Positions 27,311 through 36,807 of a stretch of DNA of 64,000 nt are shown here, piece by piece; position 1 is the stretch's first letter; every line of letters starts with the position of its first letter. Position numbers and translations under genes: made by a program. The DNA comes from Candidatus Sulfuritelmatomonas gaucii (GTDB lineage Bacteria > Acidobacteriota > Terriglobia > Terriglobales > Acidobacteriaceae), in assembly GCA_900290245.1 (NCBI GenBank), contig OKRB01000013.1:109099-173098 (forward strand). Reading direction: 5' to 3'. The notes under the pieces are model-generated. The model worked only from the letters and a program-made list of their open reading frames with translations. It was not told where the DNA came from and ran no database searches.

Positions 27311-28390
27311 CTATTGCGTGCCTGCCGACTGCGTGCCTGCCGACGGATAGACCGGAATCTTCGGCGTGAGCCGCCGGACCAGAAACTCCTGAAACAGGTT
27401 CTGCATCGCCGTCTCCGCGGTACCAACCAGGGTGCTTTCAAATGTGAGCTCTATGCCGCTGTGTTCGTTGTCGGGGTAATAGAGATTGGAAATGCCGCCG
27501 GCCGCGATCCCGCCGAGAATACCGGAGTAGTTCGGTTGCCAGCGCCCATTATCACCCTTGCAGATGACTGAATTTGCGATCGCGTACAGGATCCGCGACC
27601 TGACGCTGCCCGTCCCCTTGTAGAAGTAACGAGGATCCTGCTTGAGGACCGATGGTAGAACTGCGCCGCCGATCATGGTACCGAAGAAACTATCGGCATA
27701 GTTCGCGCCATATCGCTTTGCACATCCCTGCGTACCCTGCCCATATCGCGTAAATGTGTTGTCGGCCTGTTCAAAGCCGGCAACGGCACCCGTCATCGCC
27801 CACGTCACCGGGTCGATTTGGGTCCTCCAGGCCAGCTGGTACTTCTGGCGCGTGGTCAGCGGAACCGCGTCGTGGTCATAGCTCACGTAGTAATTCGGAA
27901 ATACACCAAGCACCCGCTGCTGCTCTTCCAGGTTAAGCTGTTGCTGCGCGATCTCCGCCTGCGATCCGGCAGAAACCACGATGTCGCTCGAAGCAGCCGC
28001 AACCGGCAACACGACGGTGCGGGCATCGTATGCCTTGCCGGAGTGCAGCTCGCCGCGGATCTCCTGCGTAACGAAACCGGCCGACGAGATCGTGATCCTG
28101 AATTTTCCCGCGGGAAGATTGCCAAAGTTGAAGGCGCCTTCGCTGTCAGTCTGCTGGCTTGCGGCTGGTGGAGCACCTGGGCCGCTCAGCTCCAGCTCAA
28201 CGCGCGCTCCCTCGTACACGGCTCCATCCGTGCTCGTTACCACTCCATGAATGCTCGAGCCCATCGATGCCGCTGAACCGGGATCTTCAGTGGCCACCAG
28301 CGTACCTTCCTGTGCCCATGCGCATGCGCCCGCCGCAAGAATCAACGCAAGCATCCCCAGCCGGGCGCACAGAGGGCCCGGACGGGACAC
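27311..28390 (-). CDS. secreted protein with carboxypeptidase regulatory-like domain
   Basis: A 359-residue exported protein. The signal (about 8-27, ending AWAQ) is followed by a carboxypeptidase regulatory-like beta domain (about 45-115, GVVTSTDGAVYEGARVELEL and SEGAFNFGNLPAGKFRITI), common at the N terminus of acidobacterial outer-membrane proteins. The rest (about 150-345) has alternating Gly/aromatic segments with QDPRYFYKGTGS and YYPDNEHSG, likely a small beta barrel. The end repeats SAGTQ twice. Function is unknown; location in the outer envelope is inferred. Start is GTG at 28390; an internal Met at residue 13 would also begin the signal. Confidence 0.75.
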   Translation of the reverse strand: MSRPGPLCARLGMLALILAAGACAWAQEGTLVATEDPGSAASMGSSIHGVVTSTDGAVYEGARVELELSGPGAPPAASQQTDSEGAFNFGNLPAGKFRITISSAGFVTQEIRGELHSGKAYDARTVVLPVAAASSDIVVSAGSQAEIAQQQLNLEEQQRVLGVFPNYYVSYDHDAVPLTTRQKYQLAWRTQIDPVTWAMTGAVAGFEQADNTFTRYGQGTQGCAKRYGANYADSFFGTMIGGAVLPSVLKQDPRYFYKGTGSVRSRILYAIANSVICKGDNGRWQPNYSGILGGIAAGGISNLYYPDNEHSGIELTFESTLVGTAETAMQNLFQEFLVRRLTPKIPVYPSAGTQSAGTQ

Positions 28391-28588
28391 GCCTCGCGGC
28401 GCGCAGCGCAGCTTTGCTTGAATCTTGATCAGATTGCTCCCGGGACGAAGACCCCTTCATTCCAGCAAAAGGCAGCTTCGGCAGAAATACCACTTTAGCT
28501 TTAGACGTCAGAAGAGCCGCTGAGATAAGGACTCCAGCAGGCGTCGATGACCTTGGCCGACAGGAACCTCCCGATCGAATTCCGAGGC

Positions 28589-28615
28589 ATGGATTCAATC
28601 CCGGAAAGAATCCAT
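28589..28615 (-). terminator. hairpin downstream of the CDF transporter
   Basis: ATGGATTC (28589-28596) pairs perfectly with GAATCCAT (28608-28615) across an 11-nt loop, 22 bp past the stop codon of the minus-strand cation exporter. No U tract follows, so the call is tentative. Confidence 0.35.
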
Positions 28616-28636
28616 TGCGACAAGAATGACAGAGAG

Positions 28637-29593
28637 CTACTCCGGCCGCCCCGTATAGTGCTGAACGTGATGAACTTCGGCGTGATCTTCGAGCGATTCC
28701 AAATGCGTGGTCACTTCAGCGGGCATTTCCAGGTCGAGAGCAAGCTGCTCCTCCACCGTGGTCGCCAGCCGGTGCGCTTCACCCAGCTTCATGCTGTCGG
28801 GAAACAGAAGGTGAATCTCGATGATCTGTCGATAGCCCGTTGCACGGAATCGCACGCCATGGTATTCCAGGCCAAGCTCTTTGCAAATGGCGTCGAGCCG
28901 TTCGCGAATGCGATGACCGATCTTGGGATCGGAATAATCAAGCAGCCCCTTGAACGATCGCCAAAGCAGCCGGCCGCCCGTCCACAGAATGTTCGCTACG
29001 ATGGCAAACGCCACGACTGGATCGAACGCCTTCCAACCCGTCGCCATCACCAGCCCCAGGCCGGCGACCACGCCGAAACTCGTCCAACTGTCGGTCAGCA
29101 CATGTCTGCCGTCCGCTTCAAGAATCAGCGAATGATTCCGCTTTCCGATGCGCAGCAGGTAAAAGCCCAGAACCGCGTTCAATATGCCGGCGGCAATAAT
29201 GAGAAGGACTCCGCGGCCCAGGTTCTCGAGGGCCAGGCCGTGCTTCCATTTTTCGATGGTCGTATACAGAATGCTCGCCGCGGCCAGCACGATCATTGCG
29301 CCTTCAAAACCCGCGGAGAAGAATGTGATCCTCTCGTAGCCGTAGTGAAACTGAGGAACCGCCGGCCGCGCGCTCAGCCACAGGCTGAAGACGGCAAACG
29401 CCACGACCACCACGTGCACTACAGATTCCGCAGCGTCAGAGAAGATCGCCGACGACCCCGTCAGGTAATAGGCCGTCAACTTTCCCGCCAGCATCAATAC
29501 GCCAACCGCGAGCGACAGCCGCATGGCGAGGCTGGCGTCTCGATACTGCCGCAACCGCTTGTCAGTTGAGTCTTGCTTCGGCGTAACGTTCAT
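28637..29593 (-). CDS. cation diffusion facilitator transporter
   Basis: A 318-residue six-helix exporter of divalent metals (Zn, Cd, Co, Fe or Mn) driven by the proton gradient. Helix 2 carries FSDAAES with Asp ligands and helix 5 carries HVLTDSWTSFG with the His-Asp site, the two halves of the transport site. The cytoplasmic tail (about 225-318) is a small alpha-beta domain of the dimerisation type. The Asp-Asp (rather than His-Asp) site in helix 2 suggests Fe or Mn over strict Zn. AAGGATC lies 7 nt before the ATG. No metal regulator is adjacent. Confidence 0.9.
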   Translation of the reverse strand: MNVTPKQDSTDKRLRQYRDASLAMRLSLAVGVLMLAGKLTAYYLTGSSAIFSDAAESVVHVVVVAFAVFSLWLSARPAVPQFHYGYERITFFSAGFEGAMIVLAAASILYTTIEKWKHGLALENLGRGVLLIIAAGILNAVLGFYLLRIGKRNHSLILEADGRHVLTDSWTSFGVVAGLGLVMATGWKAFDPVVAFAIVANILWTGGRLLWRSFKGLLDYSDPKIGHRIRERLDAICKELGLEYHGVRFRATGYRQIIEIHLLFPDSMKLGEAHRLATTVEEQLALDLEMPAEVTTHLESLEDHAEVHHVQHYTGRPE

Positions 29594-29731
29594 AGCCGAT
29601 CCTTTGTGCCGATTTCGCAGTCCGGCGGGCCGCTTATCCCATTGGCGGATTTCCGTAGCCGCATCTCAATCCAGCATCCGGCGTTTCAAATTCATCACTT
29701 CGCGATAGGGCCCCGCGTGAGCCACGATGCG

Positions 29732-31402
29732 CTAGTGCGATTCACCCGGCATTTCCGGCGATGAATGCTTCATGCGCTTCAAATCGACGCCGAACTTGGG
29801 ATCCTCTCGCGTGCCGTTGACGTGGATCGGAACCAGGGTCCCCGCTCCATCCTTCTCAAAAAACCGATCGGCGGGTTTCAACAGCAACCCCTTCCAGCCG
29901 CCCACCATTTGCGAAACCTTGGCCTCGGTTCTGGCTGTTCCCACAAAATCCAAAGTGCTGCCGTCGATGCCATACGTCCCTTTCAAGTCAATTTCCGCTC
30001 CAGGCACAGTGTATTTCAGATTGGGCAGGCTCACCTTTTCGCCCGACAACTGAAAATCGCTTTGCATCGCCGAGCGCACATCGGATCCGGCGTTCTTTGC
30101 CGCTTTAGGATCGCCTTGCCCGCGAAGGCTCAACTGCTCCACCCAGTTCTGGATTTTGGTGCTCGTGAACTCAGTGTCGTCGAGTGAGAAATTTCCGTTC
30201 AGCGTCAAACGCTCAAGCACCGTCTCCTTCCCCGGTGGAATTTCGAGCGCTGTCTTCAAAGCGAGGACGCCGGTCAGCATTGGCGTTCCCGAGTGGCTTG
30301 CCAGACGCAGAAAATCTTCAATGTGGCCGCGATCCACATTCACCCTCAGCTCAATATCGTGCCCGCTGGGCAGAGTTCGGCCGTCCTTCAGGGTTTTCTC
30401 CTGTTGCCTGACGATCTGCCCCACGGCGGTCAAATGTGATTGCCCGAGCGTCGCATCCACCGGCTGCAGCCATGTGTCGCCGTTGGTGCCGTCCACCTGC
30501 GCATGGAAGTGCGTGTAAAGCGGGACAGGCGTGCCAAAGTGAGTGAGCCGGAAATCCGGCGTGTCGGTCTGCCCGTCAACCACAAGGTCGCGGAGCACCC
30601 CGTGGTAGTCACCGGTGGAATTGAGAATCCCCGCAATCCCTTTGAAGACCCCGAGATCCGCATGCTCGAAGCGATAGCTGCCGCTTACGGCCGTCTCGCC
30701 AGGATCTTCGACCACCCACGGTCCCAGATTACCCGAAGTGAGGATCATTCCCGCGGGCCGCGGATTGGTGAGTTGCGCGTCAAAGCGCATCGGTCCCCCT
30801 TCGGTCACGTCGGTCAGCTTGATATGAGCGATATCAAACTCCAGCGGTAGCTTTCCGGGCTTGCTCGTTTCGATTCGCAAACGTGCACCATCACACTCGA
30901 TGCGGTTCACCACAAAGTGCAGCAAGGTTGACATCGCCGGTTTTGAGGAGCCGCTCGAGCCTCCGTCTGATGCGACGTGCGTGAAATGCGTCCTGGGCGG
31001 AACGTCCACATCCAGTCCCTTCAGCTCGACCACAGAGATCCTGATTGGTTTTCCCGGCTTGTAGTGTAACGGCGCATGGAACCGGAATTCGGCGAGCTGC
31101 ATTAACGGCGGGGTCGCGCCAGGAACGGTAACTCCCACCACCTCTGAAGGCGGCCAGATTTTGAGCCCTTTCCCTTCGGCCCACAGCCCATTCACCAACG
31201 AAATATGAAAGCTGGCCAGCTCCACGCGCGCGTGAAAGTGTTCCTGGAGCTTTTCGACAATGACTTCGCGCAGGATTGGCTCGGCCCGGTGCATCAGCAC
31301 GGCAACGGCCACGCCCAGGGCCACAATGACCAGCAACAGTGCGCCTGCCACCCACTTCAACCGTCGATGCCTGCGCCAGAATCCCGCGCGCTTGCTTGCC
31401 AC
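29732..31402 (-). CDS. AsmA/DUF748-like membrane-anchored protein
   Basis: A 556-residue protein with one N-terminal membrane helix (about 20-43, LKWVAGALLLVIVALGVAVA) and a large periplasmic beta-rich region. Repeated blocks with IDLKGTYGIDGSTLDFVG-like strands are characteristic of AsmA/TamB-type lipid-handling proteins. A role in moving phospholipid or in envelope integrity is inferred from the family. GTG at 31402 is preferred because GAGG lies 7 nt upstream and the region before it (to 31498) is Arg-rich and unlike a signal anchor. It diverges from the zinc-ribbon gene. Confidence 0.7.
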   Translation of the reverse strand: MASKRAGFWRRHRRLKWVAGALLLVIVALGVAVAVLMHRAEPILREVIVEKLQEHFHARVELASFHISLVNGLWAEGKGLKIWPPSEVVGVTVPGATPPLMQLAEFRFHAPLHYKPGKPIRISVVELKGLDVDVPPRTHFTHVASDGGSSGSSKPAMSTLLHFVVNRIECDGARLRIETSKPGKLPLEFDIAHIKLTDVTEGGPMRFDAQLTNPRPAGMILTSGNLGPWVVEDPGETAVSGSYRFEHADLGVFKGIAGILNSTGDYHGVLRDLVVDGQTDTPDFRLTHFGTPVPLYTHFHAQVDGTNGDTWLQPVDATLGQSHLTAVGQIVRQQEKTLKDGRTLPSGHDIELRVNVDRGHIEDFLRLASHSGTPMLTGVLALKTALEIPPGKETVLERLTLNGNFSLDDTEFTSTKIQNWVEQLSLRGQGDPKAAKNAGSDVRSAMQSDFQLSGEKVSLPNLKYTVPGAEIDLKGTYGIDGSTLDFVGTARTEAKVSQMVGGWKGLLLKPADRFFEKDGAGTLVPIHVNGTREDPKFGVDLKRMKHSSPEMPGESH

Positions 31403-31636
31403 AACCAAACCTCGTCCGCCTCCATTTTCGCAGGATTCCCTTGCCTCTAAGCTCAGGCTCCTGCACCTTTGACGCGTTTGGCGCCGGAAATCGTCCAACT
31501 CATCGAATCATTCGCTCAGTCAAACCGCATGTCTTCGGCGACGATAGTTGCGCCGCCAAATGCTACATTCCCTTGGATGCGGCCTTCCGGCTCTCTTGGT
31601 CCTTCCTCCCCTGATGCCGTAGACTTCTTATCATTG

Positions 31637-32422
31637 ATGCAAGCTCTGATTGAGAACCTGGTAAAACTTCAATCCGTTGAGCTCGGCCGCGCCCGTCTTC
31701 ATCAGGATCTGCGCGCGCTTCCCTCCGAGGTTGCGAAGGCACAAGCGGAGCTTGCCGCCGCCGAACGCAAGTCGGCCGATATTTCAGCGGCGCTGAATCG
31801 CGAGGATGCGCTGCGCACCAAGTTGGATCGTGAGATCGACACCCACCGCAAAAAGACTGCGCGCTTCCGAGAGCAGTTGGACTCGGTCAAGACTCCGGAG
31901 CAGGCCGCCGCCATCGAGCACGAACTTCAGTTTTCGGGCGCCGAAGCCGACCGCCTTGAAAACGAAGAGTACACGAGCCTGGAGCGCACAGAAGCCCATG
32001 AAGCATCGCTGGCCCAGGCCCGCGCCCAGGTGGAAATGCTGTCTGAAGCGCTTGAAGCGACTCGCGTCCGCGTCACCGCCCGCCAGCAGGAACTTGAAGC
32101 CGAGCTTGCCGCCCTGGATGCCGACCGCGCTGCTCTCCGTGCGGCTCTCGATCACGAATGGGTCGCGCGCTTCGACCGCATCGCCGCCTCACGCGGCACC
32201 GCCATTGCGCGCGCTGAAAACCAGCAATGCACCGGCTGCCGCATGGGCGTGCGCCCGCAAACCTGGAATCAGCTCCGCGAGGGCGAATTGCTCACCTGCG
32301 ACAGTTGCAACCGCTTCCTCTACTGGGATCCGGCAATGCAGCCCGTGCCAAAAGCGCCGCAGCCTGAGCCGATCCCTGGAGAAGGCCGTGCTCCGCGCAA
32401 ATCCCACCAGGCCGGCGCCTAG
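31637..32422 (+). CDS. CdsZ-like zinc-ribbon coiled-coil protein
   Basis: A 261-residue protein. The first 185 residues are a long antiparallel coiled coil (repeating Ala/Glu/Arg heptads, VAKAQAELAAAERKSADIS). The C-terminal zinc ribbon has CTGC (about 206-209) and CDSC (about 229-232), a C-x2-C-x19-C-x2-C set. CdsZ-type proteins with this architecture are widespread in bacteria and have been linked to nucleic acid or envelope functions, but their role is not settled. A Pro-rich tail follows. ATG at 31637 gives the usual MQALIENLVKLQ start. The next gene begins 11 bp downstream, so they are co-transcribed. Confidence 0.85.
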   Translation: MQALIENLVKLQSVELGRARLHQDLRALPSEVAKAQAELAAAERKSADISAALNREDALRTKLDREIDTHRKKTARFREQLDSVKTPEQAAAIEHELQFSGAEADRLENEEYTSLERTEAHEASLAQARAQVEMLSEALEATRVRVTARQQELEAELAALDADRAALRAALDHEWVARFDRIAASRGTAIARAENQQCTGCRMGVRPQTWNQLREGELLTCDSCNRFLYWDPAMQPVPKAPQPEPIPGEGRAPRKSHQAGA

Positions 32423-32432
32423 CGAAATCTCC

Positions 32433-33590
32433 ATGCAGTCTCCTGCCACGGCCCTGTCGAGGAGGAATGGCGTCGCGCGCCTTGCCTTTCTCGCGTCTTG
32501 CTGCAGCCTGCTTCTCCCCGCGGTATCCGCTGCGAGCCCGCCTGATGGGATTCATGTTCAGGGGTCCGGCACACCTCCGCAGCTTGCCTTCGGCTGTTGC
32601 GATCAGGGAATTGCGCCGATGCAGGCCCTGTTTGCCGATCATGAAGTGATTGCTGCGCTCCATGATATGCATGCGCAGGTGGGTGTCGCCGTCGCCGATT
32701 TCTCGCCGGAACGCGTGCAGGTGGTGCGTTACCTCAATCAGCAACAGATTCCGGTGATCGCAGGCGTGACGCTCCAAACAAAAGACGGCCCCTACTTCAA
32801 TGTCGATAATGTGGCCGAAGCTCCGGCCCAGATTGCTGCCTTCGAAAAGTGGACCCGTGACAACGGCCTGCGCTGGGATGCCGTCGGCATCGACATCGAG
32901 CCCAACTTCAGCCAGCTTGCGGAGCTCAGGAATCACCGTTGGCGCCTGGTCACGACGCTCCTCCGTAACAGCCTCGACGGCAAGCGCATTCAGCGTGCGC
33001 AAGAGGCATACTCCGCATTGATCCGCCAGATTCAGTTGCAGGGGTATCCGGTGGAAACCTATACCTTGCCCTATGGTCCCGTTGAGCGCAACCTTCGCAC
33101 CACGCTGATCGACCGTCTGCTCGGTACCGTCGACGTGAGCGCCAACGAGAACGACGTGATGATCGATACCAGTTATGCGCGTCCCGTCGGATCAGCCATT
33201 ATCCTGGGTCTTGGTCCCTACTCGCAAGGCATCTTGGTCGGCGTCACCGATGGCCTGACTCCTGCAGGTTCCGGTTTCGGGCCGCTCGATTGGGATGAGT
33301 TCTCCAACGACTTGATCGTCGCCAGTCACTTCGCGCATCACATCGGCGTCTATAACCTCGAGGGCTGCGTCCGCCACGGGTATTTGCCGCGGCTCGAGAC
33401 GATGAATTGGGGAGAGTCCGTCGTCATTCCCGCGGCGTCGGTCGCACGCGCCCGGCAGCACGTGATGGCCTTCAGCATCGCGCTTTGGATCGCTTCGCGT
33501 CTGCCGTTTCTCGCCGCCGCAGTCATCCTGCCCGCCGCCTTTTGCATTTGGTGGTGGCGCAGACGCAGGCTGCGGCTTCGGCACTGCTAA
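32433..33590 (+). CDS. secreted TIM-barrel-like protein with C-terminal anchor
   Basis: A 385-residue protein with a signal peptide (about 10-33), a domain of about 300 residues and a hydrophobic C-terminal helix (about 345-375) followed by WWWRRRRLRLRHC. The middle contains WDAVGIDIEPNF, close to the beta-4 signature of GH18 chitinase-type barrels (D-x-x-x-x-D-x-E). I do not assign a family. The end (membrane helix then Arg cluster) is like a sorting or anchoring tail. It lies 11 bp after the zinc-ribbon gene, so both are made together. Confidence 0.6.
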   Translation: MQSPATALSRRNGVARLAFLASCCSLLLPAVSAASPPDGIHVQGSGTPPQLAFGCCDQGIAPMQALFADHEVIAALHDMHAQVGVAVADFSPERVQVVRYLNQQQIPVIAGVTLQTKDGPYFNVDNVAEAPAQIAAFEKWTRDNGLRWDAVGIDIEPNFSQLAELRNHRWRLVTTLLRNSLDGKRIQRAQEAYSALIRQIQLQGYPVETYTLPYGPVERNLRTTLIDRLLGTVDVSANENDVMIDTSYARPVGSAIILGLGPYSQGILVGVTDGLTPAGSGFGPLDWDEFSNDLIVASHFAHHIGVYNLEGCVRHGYLPRLETMNWGESVVIPAASVARARQHVMAFSIALWIASRLPFLAAAVILPAAFCIWWWRRRRLRLRHC

Positions 33591-33627
33591 TCTTTTCTTA
33601 GGACCGTAGTCAGCCGCCAGGCACCGC

Positions 33628-33655
33628 ACTGATCACTGACGACTGAACACTGGCC
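33628..33655. repeat. heptad array (ACTGATC/ACTGACG/ACTGAAC/ACTGGCC)
   Basis: Four heptads that all start with ACTG occupy most of the gap between the 32433 gene and the deoxynucleotidase. They match the ACTGACC unit at 21275 and, on the other strand, at 11544. Confidence 0.75.
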
Positions 33656-33679
33656 AACGTCTTTCAGGAGCAGTCCCGC

Positions 33680-34222
33680 GTGCAACGGATTTGTGTCGAT
33701 ATGGATGAGGTTATGGCCGACACGCTCTCCGAGCACATCCGACGCTACAACCAGACCTTCGATGAGGATGTATCTCCGGAAGATCTTGCCGGCAAAGGCC
33801 TCTGGGAGATCACGCCGCTCGACCGCCAGGCGCAGCTCCGCGCCTTTCTCGATGCTGAAGATTTCTTTGAAGATCTGCCGCTGATGCCTGACGCGCAACC
33901 GGTGCTCAAAGATCTCTCCGCGCGCTTTGAAATTTTCATCGCCACGCAGGCCATGGCGGTACCCAACTCGCTCGGGCCTAAGTACCGCTGGCTGCAACGC
34001 CACTTTCCCTTCATTCCGCCCACGCACTACGTTTTCTGCGGCAACAAGGGCATTCTCCGCGCCGATTACCTCATCGACGACCAACCCAAGAATCTTCTCC
34101 GCTTTGAGGGTCAGGGCCTGCTCTACACTGCGCCGCACAACCTCACTGCTACTGGCTTTATCCGCGTGAACAACTGGCTCGAAGTCGCCGGATTCTTCGC
34201 TGCCGTTCCCGCCCAATCCTGA
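33680..34222 (+). CDS. 5'(3')-deoxyribonucleotidase (NT5C type)
   Basis: A 180-residue HAD-fold phosphatase that removes phosphate from deoxynucleoside monophosphates. CVDMDEVMADTLSEH (about 5-19) holds the nucleophile Asp and the acid Asp; IATQAMAVPNSLGPKYRW contributes substrate contacts, and IDDQPKNLLRF is the C-terminal metal motif. It starts with GTG at 33680, preceded by CAGGAGCAG at 12-14 nt. It does not belong to an obvious nucleotide operon here. Confidence 0.88.
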   Translation: MQRICVDMDEVMADTLSEHIRRYNQTFDEDVSPEDLAGKGLWEITPLDRQAQLRAFLDAEDFFEDLPLMPDAQPVLKDLSARFEIFIATQAMAVPNSLGPKYRWLQRHFPFIPPTHYVFCGNKGILRADYLIDDQPKNLLRFEGQGLLYTAPHNLTATGFIRVNNWLEVAGFFAAVPAQS

Positions 34223-34381
34223 ATCGCCATCCATTCAAGCTTTGGCATCTAATTTGACGTGGCATTCTTTTTACGTTTTTCAGGCCAGGCAGAAGCCGAG
34301 CCGACTGTCGCCGACCCTCTCGTTCCGTCCCATGTGCCGTTCTCTTCAGATCTCGCCGGGCAGAATCCGATAGCATTAAAG

Positions 34382-35269
34382 ATGACAGTGGATCTCCCGC
34401 CTTCCAAGCCACCCATCTCGCGCCGCCGCTTCCTTTCCGCAGGCCTGTACGCCGGCGCGGGGCTGGCGCTCTATTCCGGCGAAATCGAGCGGCATTGGAT
34501 CGAGGTCACACGGCGCGACATATTCGTTCCCGGCCTCCCCGAAGCTTTTGACGGCTTCCGCGTAGCGCATCTCAGCGACATCCACATGGACGAATACACC
34601 GAGCCGTTTTTGGTTCGTGATGCCGTCGATCACATCAACCGCTTGCATCCCGATGCGGTGTTTCTGACCGGCGACTTTGTGACGAGAGAGCTTTTGCCAA
34701 AGAGATTGTCCATTGGCCCAGCGTGGCAATGCGCCAGCATCCTCGATAAGCTTGAGTGCCCGCGCCGCTATGCGGTCCTCGGCAATCATGACGTCATGGT
34801 GGGTGCGCCTGAAGTCACTCAGGCGCTCACCGACAATCACATCAGCGTCCTTCGCAATGCGTCCCTGCCCATCGAGCGTCCAGGCGGCAGGTTCTGGGTT
34901 GCCGGGGTCGACGATCCGGTGAAAGGCAAGCCCGATCCGGACACGGCAATTCCGCCGTCGATCAGAAATGTCTCTGGTGAGCCCATCGTTCTGCTGTGCC
35001 ACGCTCCCGACTACGCCGACAAATTATTGACCTTTTCAGCAGGCCCGTCGGTGGCGTTCATGCTCAGTGGTCATACTCATGGGGGCCAGGTTCGCCTGCC
35101 ACTGATGATGCCCTTGTTTCTGCCCCCATTGGGCAGGAAATACGTCGAAGGTTGGTACCGTATTGGGGCCACGCAGCTTTATGTCAATCGAGGCCTCGGC
35201 ACCGTCGGCTTTCCCGTTCGCTTTGCCTGTCCCCCAGAGATTACCCTGCATACACTCCGGAAAGCCTAG
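34382..35269 (+). CDS. Tat-exported metallophosphoesterase
   Basis: A 295-residue calcineurin-fold phosphoesterase with a Tat signal (ISRRRFLSAGLYAGAGLAL, about 12-30). All metal motifs are visible: AHLSDIHMDE (Asp, His), LTGDF, VLGNHDVM, LLCHAPD and LSGHTHGGQV. The family acts on phosphomonoesters or phosphodiesters such as cyclic nucleotides and lipid headgroups; here the substrate is unknown. Location outside the cytoplasm is inferred from the Tat signal. ATG at 34382 is chosen; about 160 bp separate it from the nucleotidase. Confidence 0.88.
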   Translation: MTVDLPPSKPPISRRRFLSAGLYAGAGLALYSGEIERHWIEVTRRDIFVPGLPEAFDGFRVAHLSDIHMDEYTEPFLVRDAVDHINRLHPDAVFLTGDFVTRELLPKRLSIGPAWQCASILDKLECPRRYAVLGNHDVMVGAPEVTQALTDNHISVLRNASLPIERPGGRFWVAGVDDPVKGKPDPDTAIPPSIRNVSGEPIVLLCHAPDYADKLLTFSAGPSVAFMLSGHTHGGQVRLPLMMPLFLPPLGRKYVEGWYRIGATQLYVNRGLGTVGFPVRFACPPEITLHTLRKA

Positions 35270-35327
35270 AGCAAACACGAACAGGAAATCGCCAGCCGGA
35301 TTCGGCACGGAGAGCATTCCGCGATCG

Positions 35328-36725
35328 TCACGCGCCCGCGATGGTCATCCCATCAATCCGGATCGTAGGCGAGGCCACCGACCCGCGAAAAACCAGGTCG
35401 TTGCCAATGGCAGTCACATTGCGAAGCATCTCAGCCAGGTTGCCCGCGATGGTGATCTCCTCGACGGCGTGCGTGAGCTTGCCATTTTCGATCCACAAGC
35501 CAGTGGCACCGCGCGAGTAATCGCCCGTGACCAGGTTTGTGCCGAAGCCCATCAGGCTTGTCACGTAGAGTCCCGACGAAACCTGCCCGATGACTTCTTC
35601 CGGCGTGAGCTTTCCCGGCGCAAGAAAGAGATTACCGCAGCCCGTTCCCGGCGCGCCCGCCAATCCCCGTGCGGCATTGTGCGTGGACTTCATCCCCAGC
35701 TTGCGCGCCGTATAAGTGTTGAGCAGGTAATTGCGCAGTTCGCCGTTCTCCACCACCACGGTGCGCCGTGACGGCAGTCCTTCGTCATCGAAAGGCGAAG
35801 TTCCAAAGCCGCCCACACCTGTCGGCAGCGACATCGTGTTGTCATCGACGATCGTCAGCTCGGGCGCGCCGATCGTTTCGTTCAGTCTTCCCGCAAGAAA
35901 CGATGCGCCGCGCCAGATGGCATCGCCCGATGCAGCGTCGAAGACCGATCCAATCAGAGACCGGGCCACTTCAGGCGCGAAAACGATGGGCGCTTGTTGC
36001 GTGGGCACGCGCCGGGCTCCGAGCCGGCGCAGGGTGCGCCTGGCGGCTTCTGCACCCACCGCTTCAGGCGATTCAACGTCGCCCATTCGGCGAGCGCTCG
36101 ACCACCATCCGTCGCGCTGCATCTTTCCGTCCGCGTCTTGCGCCAGCGGCGCCGCGGAGACGCCTGCGTAACTGGTGCGGTAGCCGCCGACAAATCCTCG
36201 CGAATTGGCCAGCGCCTTGCGCCCGGTCGCTGCGTCGAAGCTGCCTCCACTGGAGTTCGTAATGCGCGGGTCGGCTGCCATTGCTGCCGCTTCTGCCCGG
36301 CGCGCCCAGTCGATGCGTTCCGGCCCGGAGAGCGAGTACACGTCCTCAAAGTAAAGTTGCAGATCGCCGCCGGCGGAGCCGAATTCGCCCGCTTCCGGCA
36401 GCCCGGCGAATGGATCCTCTTCCGTCACTTTCGCCAGCGCCAGCGCCCCATCCACCAGTTGGCGAATTCCGTCGGCGGTCAAATCGCTTGTCGAAGCCGA
36501 GGCCGACCGGTTGCCCAGAAACACGCGCAAGCCCAGACCGCGCGAACCAGATTCCTTCAGCGTCTCCACCTCGCCCATGCGCACGTTCACGCTGAACTCG
36601 TCGCCCTCGCGCGCCACAGCTTCCGCGTCCGTCGCGCCCGCTTTCATGGCCAGCGCCACAACATCGGCAACCAGGGATTCGAGGTCGAGCACAGTTTCAG
36701 GTGGTTGAGCAGCGGTTTGGCTCAT
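35328..36725 (-). CDS. pmbA: TldE/PmbA-family metalloprotease subunit
   Basis: A 465-residue protein of the TldD/PmbA family that matures small peptides such as microcins and regulates CcdA. In E. coli TldD carries the active metal site and PmbA (TldE) partners it. Features are the N-terminal AGATDAEAVAREGDEFSVNVR, the AGGGRSxxG-type DDEGLPSRRTVVVENGELRNYLLNTYTARKLG segment and the C-terminal GTNLVTGDYSRGATGLWIENG. No tldD is next to it in the window. It lies 82 bp after the CRP/FNR gene on the same strand and may be read together with it. Confidence 0.9.
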   Translation of the reverse strand: MSQTAAQPPETVLDLESLVADVVALAMKAGATDAEAVAREGDEFSVNVRMGEVETLKESGSRGLGLRVFLGNRSASASTSDLTADGIRQLVDGALALAKVTEEDPFAGLPEAGEFGSAGGDLQLYFEDVYSLSGPERIDWARRAEAAAMAADPRITNSSGGSFDAATGRKALANSRGFVGGYRTSYAGVSAAPLAQDADGKMQRDGWWSSARRMGDVESPEAVGAEAARRTLRRLGARRVPTQQAPIVFAPEVARSLIGSVFDAASGDAIWRGASFLAGRLNETIGAPELTIVDDNTMSLPTGVGGFGTSPFDDEGLPSRRTVVVENGELRNYLLNTYTARKLGMKSTHNAARGLAGAPGTGCGNLFLAPGKLTPEEVIGQVSSGLYVTSLMGFGTNLVTGDYSRGATGLWIENGKLTHAVEEITIAGNLAEMLRNVTAIGNDLVFRGSVASPTIRIDGMTIAGA

Positions 36726-36807
36726 GTCCTCAAGCTATCAAAAGCCGGTGCACTCGCGATGACCCGGAGGAATCCGGACGGAAGGGGAGAGAGGAGGGAG
36801 GGGGTCT

